Assembly: GCA_016711125.1 (NCBI GenBank)
Contig: JADJTQ010000002.1
Coordinates: 310,001 to 374,000, forward strand
Source of the DNA: Saprospiraceae bacterium
GTDB lineage: Bacteria > Bacteroidota > Bacteroidia > Chitinophagales > Saprospiraceae
Length of the DNA stretch: 64,000 nt
Reading direction: 5' to 3'
In this document: positions 16,472 through 24,647 of the stretch, one piece after another
How positions within the stretch are numbered: the stretch's first letter is position 1
How the letters are laid out: every line of letters begins with the position of its first letter
The notes under the pieces: model-generated
Told to the model about the DNA's origin: nothing
The model's database searches: none
The model's input: the letters and a program-made list of their open reading frames with translations, nothing else
Made by a program: the position numbers and the translations under genes

Positions 16472-19400
16472 CTAATCAAAAAGAGCCAGCAATTCATCCT
16501 TTTTTAGTGATTTAAATACTTTCTCATCGGTTTGAATGATATCGGAAGCCAGCTTTTTCTTTTTTTGTTGCAGCTGCAAAATCTTCTCTTCAATGGTGTC
16601 TTTACAAATCAATTTATAGGCAAAGATGTTCTTGGTCTGACCGATGCGATGAGTCCGATCGATGGCCTGTGCCTCCACCGCCGGATTCCACCAGGGATCG
16701 ACGATATAGACATAATCAGCCTTTACCAGATTTAAACCGGTATTTCCTGCTTTCAAACTGATGAGAAATAATTTGCAATCGGGGTTTTCCAAGAAATTGT
16801 CTACAGCCGCCTTGCGGTTGGTCGTTGACCCATCCAGGTAGCTGTAATTAATATTCTCTTTATCGAGGGCCTGGCGGATCAAGGTAAGCATGGAGACAAA
16901 CTGTGAAAAGATTAACGCACGATGGCTGCCCAACTCTTCTTTGATTTGCTCCATCAACATATCAATTTTGATCGATTGCTTCTTATTAGGTGGCAATGAG
17001 TTGTCTACCAACTCCGGTGAGTTGCAAATCTGCCTAAGTCTAAGTAAACCTTCCAGGATCTTGAATTTTGCCTTATTTATCCCTCCTTCTTCCACCTTAT
17101 CAGCCACCTCTCGCTTGATTCTCTCTCTCATGATTTCATAGAACTTTCTCTGCTCCTCTTCCATATCACAATACAAAATCGTCTCCGTCTTTTCGGGCAG
17201 ATCTTTCGCTACCTGCTCTTTTGTACGACGTAAGAGGAAGGGATGTACAATCTTTCGTAAAGTGGCGGAAGCAGACTCATCACCAAAATTGTCGATCGGG
17301 TTGGAGAAATGATCTTTAAAACTTTTGTGTCTCCCTAAAAGACTCGGGTTTAGGAAACTAAATTGGGCATAAAGATCAAAGGTATTATTTTCAATCGGCG
17401 TGCCGGTCATGGCCAGCCTATTTCGTGCCTTGAGCAATCTTAAAGATTTGTAGCGGATCGAATTGGGATTTTTGATAGCCTGTGACTCATCAAGGATAAT
17501 ATAATTAAACTTCCTATTCCGCAATTCGGTGGCATCACGGGCTATGGTATCATAGGTGCTGAGAATGACATCATAATCGTCCGTATCTTTCAACCCACGA
17601 TCTCTGGCCTGACCATGATGAATAAAATACCTAAGATCGTGGCCAAATCGATCTAATTCGGCACTCCAGTTAAAAAGTAAACTTTTAGGTATCACCACTA
17701 AGCTGGTGCCTTTGGATTGCTTCTTCTGATCAAGTAAAAAGACAATGACTTGGATCGTTTTGCCTAGCCCCATATCATCAGCCAGACAGCCACCAAAATT
17801 AAATTCATCTAAAAATCTCAACCACTGATATCCCAATTTTTGGTAAGGTCGCAAAGTGGCGTTTATATTTGGAGGTAGCTGATATTTCTTGTTCTTGTCA
17901 AATTCAGCTAAGGCCCTCTTTTTTTCAGCTATTTCTTTCCTGAGTCGATCATCATCAATTAATTCAAATAGCTCATCGACAATATTAAATCGCAGTTTAC
18001 TTATCTGTAAAGAATCCTTTGCTACTTCCGAAACCGACACAAGCTTTCTCAATCTCTTTATCCATACGTCAGGTAAGATGCCCATACTGCCATCACGAAG
18101 ACGGATATACTTTTGGTCGCTTTTAATAAAATCCACCCAATCTTTCTGGGCCACTAAATCACCGCCAAATGAAATATCGACTTTGGCTTCAAACCAATCT
18201 ATTCCTGACTTGATGCCCGTGTTTATTACCGGACGATGCAGGTTAAATCGCAACGTATTCAGTGACTCCTGGCCAAAAATCTCTATCTGAAATTCTTCAG
18301 CTTTAGTGATAAAATTAAAAAACCAAAAACCATCGATAACTTCGGAAAGTGGCAAATAGGCAAAACCCTGAGGCCAAAATGGCTTATCCCAGCTAGCATG
18401 CATTGATTTAAATTCAGCTTTAAACTCAACGACTTTCTCCTTTTCAGCCACTAGCTGACCGTCAAGCTCAGGCAAAACGATACCCTGCCCAGAAAATAAG
18501 GGAAAACGATGCTCCTGGTAGAGCAACGAAGGCTCACACACCAGAAAGCTACCTACTTCACGCAAATAAATTTGTTTGACTCCACCTTTTAATTCTTCTG
18601 TCTTTAAATTTTGAAAGGTGAGCGAACCAGCATGGCTGGCCTTATCCAGAATAGATTTTAATACTGATCTACTCTTTATCGGTATTCTCAACTTTTCTTT
18701 AAAACTTATGGCTTTCAAAAACTGGATGGACTCCTTATTATCGACAAGAAAACCCATGCCATCCCGCCCCACAAAAAAATGATTGCTCCACTCAGCCTGG
18801 TCAATACTCATCTGGTTGTCACCTAGTTGCCAGGCGAATTCCAAATTAGTAAATTCAGCATCTTCTCTGACCTTGATTAATAAAATGGCAAAATCTATAG
18901 ACAACTTAAAGGGCAATAAATCCTTCCTTTTAATTTTATCATTATTCCATGGTTCTGCTAAAAGGAAATAGTGAATTAAATCGGAAAGTGGCTCAACATA
19001 TTTTTTCAATACCTCGTGAATCATTTGCTGATTCTTGGATTCAAATGCTTCAAGAATTGCAGAGCCAATATCCCGGCTTCCACTCTCCCAATGGTAGGCA
19101 CTATTAACTTGATTAATGTGCGAGGCCAATATATCTCCAGTCTTCTTAAGTTTGCCTTCCAATAAAAAAACCGAATTTTTGTGTGACCAGGCCAAAGCGT
19201 TAGTCATCATGTTTTTATGCTCGATATGTTGAAAATAATCAGTTATTTCATCCTTTGGCGGCTCTTGCTTTAGATATGCGTCAAGTGCCGGGAAATTGCC
19301 AGTGTCGACCAATATATCATTCGACAATGCCACTAAATTTACACCTTGGGCATCAAGTCTAATCGCAAAATTTTCAAGAAAAGTCTTTCTTATGAGGCCG

Positions 19401-20188
19401 AGTTGTACGGTACACTTCTCGACAATGTGTTCATAGTCAAGCTCATTGTTTAGCAGGGATAATATTTTTGACTGCACCAGATGATTGCCAAGCACCACCT
19501 GTTGGTGCTCGCATAGTCTTTCTGTATTCTTTTGACAACTATTACATTTTATATATATCTTCTCCTGTTCAGTTTTAATGGTCATTGAATTCTTCGAATC
19601 CCTGTCTATATAGTTTTGCCAATCTCGCAAGAAGGCCGAGGCCAAAATTTCGTTCTGGCCAGTGAGCTCAATTTCAAAATAATTAAGGCTATGGTACCGG
19701 TTTATATAGGATAAGGCATTGACGGTGTCTTGCAAAGTGAGCGGAGCAACGATTGGTAACTCGCGGAACGAATCGACTCTTTTAGTGCCATACTTTTCTT
19801 TGAGCTCGGCTAGTTTTTGAGCACCTTGTGCAGGCTCTTCTGAGTGTGTTGATAAACTAAGGAGATGAACTGCAAGCGCGGCACCATGTTTACAATCCAT
19901 CATGTCCACACAATTGCATTCACTAAAAAGAATGCCATCGTCATAACCAAGAATCAACGTTGTATCGTAGATCCTTGATCCCATCACGCTGCCGTTGTAA
20001 TATTCATCTTGAGTATTGCTAACTAAAGTCACCGCGTTTCTTAAATGCAAGATCCTGGCCTTGACTATGATCTCTGGGGGAAAGATCAGCGGCATCTGAT
20101 CACGAATGAGCGCAACAGCCCTTGCCGAGAGGACAACCTCTGGCCTTCTAAATGGCCTATCGAAAGGCCTATATTTATGACGAGGCAT
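16472..20188 (-). CDS. SNF2-family DEAD/DEAH helicase with SWIM zinc finger
   Basis: The 1238-residue protein has an N-terminal SWIM motif (CNC.....CKHG, residues ~90-105) and a long linker. A complete SNF2 ATPase follows: LRPYQKLGYQWL, Walker A DDMGLGKT (~803), LDESQAIKN (DExx box, ~899), MTGTPIENN, then the helicase C domain with LIFSQFVSM and DPWWNPAVEAQAIDRTHRIG. Such proteins remodel nucleic-acid-protein complexes; bacterial members relate to RapA/HepA, and their exact role is mostly unknown. It is not a polysaccharide gene and is a housekeeping-looking insertion between gmd and ydcF. It ends with tandem TAG codons. Confidence 0.93.
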   Translation of the reverse strand: MPRHKYRPFDRPFRRPEVVLSARAVALIRDQMPLIFPPEIIVKARILHLRNAVTLVSNTQDEYYNGSVMGSRIYDTTLILGYDDGILFSECNCVDMMDCKHGAALAVHLLSLSTHSEEPAQGAQKLAELKEKYGTKRVDSFRELPIVAPLTLQDTVNALSYINRYHSLNYFEIELTGQNEILASAFLRDWQNYIDRDSKNSMTIKTEQEKIYIKCNSCQKNTERLCEHQQVVLGNHLVQSKILSLLNNELDYEHIVEKCTVQLGLIRKTFLENFAIRLDAQGVNLVALSNDILVDTGNFPALDAYLKQEPPKDEITDYFQHIEHKNMMTNALAWSHKNSVFLLEGKLKKTGDILASHINQVNSAYHWESGSRDIGSAILEAFESKNQQMIHEVLKKYVEPLSDLIHYFLLAEPWNNDKIKRKDLLPFKLSIDFAILLIKVREDAEFTNLEFAWQLGDNQMSIDQAEWSNHFFVGRDGMGFLVDNKESIQFLKAISFKEKLRIPIKSRSVLKSILDKASHAGSLTFQNLKTEELKGGVKQIYLREVGSFLVCEPSLLYQEHRFPLFSGQGIVLPELDGQLVAEKEKVVEFKAEFKSMHASWDKPFWPQGFAYLPLSEVIDGFWFFNFITKAEEFQIEIFGQESLNTLRFNLHRPVINTGIKSGIDWFEAKVDISFGGDLVAQKDWVDFIKSDQKYIRLRDGSMGILPDVWIKRLRKLVSVSEVAKDSLQISKLRFNIVDELFELIDDDRLRKEIAEKKRALAEFDKNKKYQLPPNINATLRPYQKLGYQWLRFLDEFNFGGCLADDMGLGKTIQVIVFLLDQKKQSKGTSLVVIPKSLLFNWSAELDRFGHDLRYFIHHGQARDRGLKDTDDYDVILSTYDTIARDATELRNRKFNYIILDESQAIKNPNSIRYKSLRLLKARNRLAMTGTPIENNTFDLYAQFSFLNPSLLGRHKSFKDHFSNPIDNFGDESASATLRKIVHPFLLRRTKEQVAKDLPEKTETILYCDMEEEQRKFYEIMRERIKREVADKVEEGGINKAKFKILEGLLRLRQICNSPELVDNSLPPNKKQSIKIDMLMEQIKEELGSHRALIFSQFVSMLTLIRQALDKENINYSYLDGSTTNRKAAVDNFLENPDCKLFLISLKAGNTGLNLVKADYVYIVDPWWNPAVEAQAIDRTHRIGQTKNIFAYKLICKDTIEEKILQLQQKKKKLASDIIQTDEKVFKSLKKDELLALFD

Positions 20189-20381
20189 GCTTAGTTAATA
20201 CGATGGGTGGAGTGGTGTTGGTATCGATTTTCATGTCTCCTAAAGAATTAAGAAAAAACTCAGCGATCTTTCTGTTTGGTCAATTTGGCTTTTAATGTCT
20301 TGGAAAATTTCCGGTTTCCTTTGGATCTCTTCCAAGCATATCAGCTTCTCCTGGTTGAACTTGAAGAACAACATCTCAGCC
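20189..20381. other. Spacer between YdcF-like and SNF2 genes
   Basis: 193 bp with no supported gene. A 60-codon frame on the - strand (20240-20422) starts inside the ydcF C-terminus and lacks family features. A promoter for the helicase is likely here but not identifiable. Confidence 0.35.
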
Positions 20382-21149
20382 TCATTTCGCCCACCGAGCC
20401 CACACCATACCGGCATATTCATGTAAGGCTGACTTCACTTTTTGAAAATTGCGGGCTGAAAACAGATTCCACCCACTACGTTCCTTCGCATCTTTTTTAA
20501 TCTGGTAACCCGTAGGGGCCGATATTGGCTTAAGACCAACGCGCTCAAACAACATCATCGCTCTTGGCATATGTGCTGCGCTGGTCACAAGAACCAACTT
20601 CCCTTGCTTGCCAAATTTCTTCAAATACGAGCTAGCTTCCTCGGCCGTGGTACTGGGCTCCCTTTGCATCGCTACCCGATCTTCAGCTACACCGAGCGAA
20701 ATGGCCGCTTTCTTCAATACTTCTGCCTGCGAAAAAGCTGATTCATCACCATAGCCAGAAAAGATAATTCTGCTTTGGGGCAGCTCCAAATAAATTCTGA
20801 CACCTTCAGTGAGCCGTTCTAAGGCAGCGGAAGACAATTGACCAATGGCAGGCAGATCAGGATCAGCAGTATGACCACTGCCAAGTACTAATATATCGAC
20901 AAGCTGGTCCTGCTGCACCATATTTAAATCAATGAAAGGAGTATATTTTCTTTCCAGATTACCAATAAGAAAATTTGGAATGGGATTTGAAACCGTAGCC
21001 AAAAAAATGCAAGCTACAGCAATCAGCAATCCTCTTGCGCAACGAAATTTTTTTCGATAATAAGTGAGCCCTGCCAAAACACTTAAAACAATAATAATAT
21101 TTATTGGATCAAGGCTAAAATTGACCACTTCCTTTAATAGGTCAATCAT
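20382..21149 (-). CDS. YdcF/ElyC/SanA family envelope protein (DUF218)
   Basis: The 255-residue protein has two N-terminal membrane segments (~13-30 and ~38-58). The DUF218 domain follows: DILVLGSGHT near 86, LTEGVRIYLELPQSRIIFSG, STTAEEASSYLKK and LVTSAAHMPRAMMLFERVG. ElyC, a family member in E. coli, affects peptidoglycan and undecaprenyl-phosphate carrier metabolism; others are uncharacterised. Location among lipid-carrier-dependent glycan genes agrees with an envelope role. Start ATG 21149 places the first membrane segment at the N-terminus. Confidence 0.87.
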   Translation of the reverse strand: MIDLLKEVVNFSLDPINIIIVLSVLAGLTYYRKKFRCARGLLIAVACIFLATVSNPIPNFLIGNLERKYTPFIDLNMVQQDQLVDILVLGSGHTADPDLPAIGQLSSAALERLTEGVRIYLELPQSRIIFSGYGDESAFSQAEVLKKAAISLGVAEDRVAMQREPSTTAEEASSYLKKFGKQGKLVLVTSAAHMPRAMMLFERVGLKPISAPTGYQIKKDAKERSGWNLFSARNFQKVKSALHEYAGMVWARWAK

Positions 21150-21286
21150 CTACCATTCATAGCCCGTACCATCTGTCCGGATTTGATTTCTATGTCTGTC
21201 TGGTGATTCGACAAATTTACAATTGCAGAATCGGATTCCACAATTATAAAACATCTTGGTAAGCGCATGGTTTGTGAGGATCCTAT

Positions 21287-21970
21287 TCATAAATGAACTG
21301 CCATCTCTTCCGGTGCCTCTGGCAAATCCTTAAAGAAGCTTTGCACGCTTAATTTGGGAAAAACCACCACAAGCAGTGTCAGCCAAAGAATCTTCAGATC
21401 TAAACCAAACGAAATGTTTTCCTGATACCATAACTCAAGTTGACCTTTGTAAGGAGCGATGATCTCATTATAAAATTCCCTGGGTGAATCTCCAGCTAAA
21501 CTGATCATTTTCTCTTCATCGCGAAATATGATTGATCCAAGTCCGGTAATACCCGGTTTAACCCGATAGATCTTTTCTTGAACATGGTGTGGATAGGCTA
21601 AAAAATCAACTTGCATTTGAGGTCGTGGACCAACCAACGACATATCACCAGTCAGCACATTTACGATTTGTGGTAATTCATTAATCTTAGTTGCCCGCAG
21701 ATACTTGCCTAATAATGTAACTCGTGGATCATCCCGTAGGGTGAGACTTCCAGTCAACATACTGGGGCTATCTCTCAACATGGTCGCAAATTTCCAAATT
21801 TTGAATTCATTGTTTAAATGACCAATTCTTTTCTGTAAATACCAAACATCACCCTCTCCCGTCAATCTTAAACCAATTATTACAGGAATCAACAACGGAG
21901 AAAAAATAATTAGCAGAAAAACACTAATCACGATATCAACAGTTCTCTTCATGATTCGATACTGATTCAC
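21287..21970 (-). CDS. Initiating sugar transferase (polyprenyl-phosphate glycosylphosphotransferase), copy 1
   Basis: This 227-residue protein is a small PglC/WbaP-type bacterial sugar transferase (PF02397). It has an N-terminal membrane hairpin KRTVDIVISVFLLIIFSPLL, then WYLQKRIG, FKIWKFATM, INELPQIVNVLTGDMSLVGP RP and VKPGITGLGSI. It transfers a sugar-1-phosphate from a UDP-sugar to undecaprenyl phosphate, the first committed membrane step. Its start overlaps the CapD-like gene end by 4 bp, so the CapD product may be its substrate precursor. A paralog lies at 27057-27779. Confidence 0.93.
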   Translation of the reverse strand: MNQYRIMKRTVDIVISVFLLIIFSPLLIPVIIGLRLTGEGDVWYLQKRIGHLNNEFKIWKFATMLRDSPSMLTGSLTLRDDPRVTLLGKYLRATKINELPQIVNVLTGDMSLVGPRPQMQVDFLAYPHHVQEKIYRVKPGITGLGSIIFRDEEKMISLAGDSPREFYNEIIAPYKGQLELWYQENISFGLDLKILWLTLLVVVFPKLSVQSFFKDLPEAPEEMAVHL

Positions 21971-23190
21971 ATCTTCTGATCTAAAGAAAATCCTGTTTCG
22001 ATATGATTAAAATCTGGAAGAAAATCTGCAAGAAATTTAACAACTAGTGTTTTATCAACATTATTGCCATTAAAAATCTTCTCCAGACTTAATATAAAAG
22101 CGTCAATTTCAGGAATGGATTTCGTCTTTAAGCTGCGGATCACACCAAGTGCCCTAAATCGCTTAAAATCAACTTGCTCGTGCTCTGTATAAAATTCTTC
22201 AAAAAGTTTTTCACCGGAGGTTTCCGATTCAAAAAAATAAACCGGATATTCTTTCTGCCCAATTTCATGTTTGGTTGCTAACTGACGCGCTTCATCTTCC
22301 GAGCTGCAGAAAAATGGCTCATAACCCCACGCTTCTAAGAATTCAATAGCAATCGCGGAAAAAGTCTTCATTGAGCCAATGCCTAGTTGCGGAAAAAAAA
22401 TTTCACCCGGCTTACCCAGGATCGATGCCAGCAAACAAAGTTCTCCTGATTCTTCCGGTGATACAAAATATCTTCTAACATCGTTTGGCGCGGAAAGTGG
22501 CTGATTTTTCATTATTCTTTCCAAAAATCCTTGCAATAGGCTTCCGTTAGAAAAGGCCACATTGGCAAAACGCGCCGTTGTAACCGGCATTTGTTGTGCA
22601 TAGGTCATTAACACCTCCTCCATAATTTTCTTACTCGCCCCCATCACGTTAACCGGATTGGTAGCTTTATCAGTAGATACACAAAAGAAATGTTCTGGAA
22701 TAACTCGCAACAAATGATCCAATAGCTTCTTGGTCAACACCACATTGTTCTGAAGCATTGCTTCAATTGAGTAATGATCTTTTTCACTACGCACATGCTT
22801 ATGCGCTGCAAAATTAGCTACAATTTCAAAGGGCCCTTCTCTTTCTAAAATTTTGTAAAAAATCGGATCGCCAAAATTGATTGGATAACTTCTGTAATCT
22901 GCTGGTATATTTAATCCCGTAGAACTTCGAAGATCGCGAGTGAGTTCCGTTAGTGCATTTTCATTGGTGTCAAAAACAAATAAGCGCGAAGGCCGATACC
23001 GCAGTAATGCCTTTATATAGGAAGATCCAATGGTGCCGGCTCCACCAATTACCATCACTGACCGCTCGTTTATTTGATCAATCAGTTGATTATGGTTTGT
23101 CTCTAAGTCTGCGGCTAGCAAACTTTCTGATCGTTGAGTAATATGTCCCTTAATGAATTTCTCCAGGTCTAACATTAAATACTGTTCCAC
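21967..23190 (-). CDS. CapD/FlaA1-like UDP-sugar 4,6-dehydratase (soluble)
   Basis: The 407-residue SDR protein has MVIGGAGTIGSSYIKALL (NAD-binding GxxGxxG, ~46-63), FAAHKHVRSEKDH, CVSTDKATNPVNVMGASKK and RFANVAFSNGSL. As in CapD/WbpM enzymes, Met replaces the usual Tyr of the YxxxK motif (MGASK), giving the S-M-K triad. The family forms UDP-4-keto-6-deoxy-HexNAc. It lacks the membrane domain of PglF/WbpM. With the DegT gene and sugar transferase on either side it suggests a bacillosamine-like 4-amino sugar, though no PglD-type acetyltransferase is seen. That pathway is inference. Confidence 0.87.
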   Translation of the reverse strand: MEQYLMLDLEKFIKGHITQRSESLLAADLETNHNQLIDQINERSVMVIGGAGTIGSSYIKALLRYRPSRLFVFDTNENALTELTRDLRSSTGLNIPADYRSYPINFGDPIFYKILEREGPFEIVANFAAHKHVRSEKDHYSIEAMLQNNVVLTKKLLDHLLRVIPEHFFCVSTDKATNPVNVMGASKKIMEEVLMTYAQQMPVTTARFANVAFSNGSLLQGFLERIMKNQPLSAPNDVRRYFVSPEESGELCLLASILGKPGEIFFPQLGIGSMKTFSAIAIEFLEAWGYEPFFCSSEDEARQLATKHEIGQKEYPVYFFESETSGEKLFEEFYTEHEQVDFKRFRALGVIRSLKTKSIPEIDAFILSLEKIFNGNNVDKTLVVKFLADFLPDFNHIETGFSLDQKM

Positions 23191-23468
23191 TTATAAAAAA
23201 ATAATCGCGCTCTGTGCAACCGCTCTTACCCGATCGGCAAGCTCGGCACCCCTCGACCCGACGCTATCAACTTCGTCAAGACTTCGTTGATCGGGGAAAG
23301 CTATGGGCGAGTCCCTCCGCCTAGGAGTCTACGGCCTCCGGAGGACAGCGTCTGACTCCCCTAAAAGGGGAGAACCGGCCTTCGCTCATATACCTAAACA
23401 TTTTTCATAGCACTAGACAAAGTCCCCTAATAGGGGATTTAGGGGTCATTTATCCCAACCTTAATCCA
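23191..23468. repeat. Intergenic stretch with two CCCCT/AGGGG hairpins
   Basis: No gene is seen in these 278 bp. Two perfect palindromes stand out: 23356-23372 (CTCCCCT-AAA-AGGGGAG) and 23423-23437 (TCCCCTA-A-TAGGGGA), each GC-rich in an AT background. They lie between convergent-free, same-strand genes, so they could be terminators, processing sites or members of a dispersed palindromic repeat family. Neither has a clean trailing T-run on the - strand. Confidence 0.6.
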
Positions 23469-24647
23469 CTATCCCTTTCCAAAGTAATCTTTGATCGAAT
23501 CCACTACAAAATCACGGTCATCATTCGATAGATTCGAACTGGATGGAAGACAGAGTCCTCGAATAAAAAGATCTTCAGAAACACCATTGATATGCTTCGG
23601 ACAATCCCTGAAAACTGGTTGCAGATGCATGGGGTTCCACAGTGGCCGGGTTTCAATATTTAATGCTTCTAAATGTAAACGCAGGTCTTCCCGATCAACG
23701 CTTGAGTCTCTATCAATCACGAACGTTGACAACCAGTGATTGGAAAAATATTCAGATGATGGTTCAGTTTGGAATTGGATATCATCCAATTCAGCCAATG
23801 CGTTTTTATAGAAAAAGAAATTTGCTCTACGTTTTTCGATATGATCCGACAGGACTTCCATTTGGCCTCTGCCTATCCCTGCCGAAATGTTACTCATTCG
23901 GTAATTGTAACCAATCTCAGAATGTTGATAATGTGGAGCAGGGTCACGCGCCTGGGTTGCTAAAAAGATGGCCTTTTGGCAATACTCCGAATTATCTGAA
24001 ATCAAAGCTCCTCCTCCTGAGGTAGTAATGATTTTATTGCCATTGAAAGAGTAAACACCTATTTCTCCAAATGTACCGCAATGCAGATCTTTAAAAGTCG
24101 ATCCCAGCGCCTCCGCAGCATCCTCAATAATTGGTATATCGAATTCGTTGGCGATCTGAACGATCTCATCCAATCTGGCTGGCATTCCATAAAGATGCAC
24201 CAGGATAATTGCTTTGGGCTTTTGCCCAGTTGTTGCTATTCTGGCTTGAATGGCATAACGTAATATCTCAGGATCCATGTTCCAGGTAAGGGATTCTGAA
24301 TCCACAAAAACAGGAATTGCTCCCTGATATCTGATTGGATTGACGGAAGCAGAAAAGGTAAACGATGAGCAAATTACCTCATCCCCTTGCCTTACTCCGA
24401 GCATGATCAATGCTAAATGAATAGCTGCCGTACCGGACGATACACAGGCGCAAGCTTTACTGCTCGTGAAAACACAAATATCGGATTCCAGCCCTGCAAC
24501 ATTGGGGCCCATAGGAAATATATGTCCGCGGGCAAATGCATCATCAATGTATTTTTGTTCTTTCCCAGACATGTGGGGAGCAGAAAGCCAGATCTTTTCC
24601 AGGTTAGATCTTAAGTTAATGCTTTCACCGGTAGATGATTTTGGCAT
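23469..24647 (-). CDS. DegT/DnrJ/EryC1 PLP-dependent sugar aminotransferase (EpsN/PglE-like)
   Basis: The 392-residue protein has KIWLSAPHMSGKEQKYIDDAF, CVSSGTAAIHLALIMLGV, DEVICSSFTFSAS, PIIEDAAEALGS and YSFNGNKIITTSGGGAL, whose Lys would bind PLP. The N-terminal block resembles EpsN/PglE enzymes, which aminate UDP-4-keto-6-deoxy sugars at C4 using glutamate. The CapD-like dehydratase next door would supply that keto sugar. The start overlaps the DUF4838 gene end by 23 bp; a slightly later start is possible. Confidence 0.9.
   Translation of the reverse strand: MPKSSTGESINLRSNLEKIWLSAPHMSGKEQKYIDDAFARGHIFPMGPNVAGLESDICVFTSSKACACVSSGTAAIHLALIMLGVRQGDEVICSSFTFSASVNPIRYQGAIPVFVDSESLTWNMDPEILRYAIQARIATTGQKPKAIILVHLYGMPARLDEIVQIANEFDIPIIEDAAEALGSTFKDLHCGTFGEIGVYSFNGNKIITTSGGGALISDNSEYCQKAIFLATQARDPAPHYQHSEIGYNYRMSNISAGIGRGQMEVLSDHIEKRRANFFFYKNALAELDDIQFQTEPSSEYFSNHWLSTFVIDRDSSVDREDLRLHLEALNIETRPLWNPMHLQPVFRDCPKHINGVSEDLFIRGLCLPSSSNLSNDDRDFVVDSIKDYFGKG

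Noticed and set aside
20240..20422. A 60-codon - strand frame after ydcF
   Set aside because: It starts inside the ydcF coding region, has no similarity I recognise and no ribosome site; probably chance.
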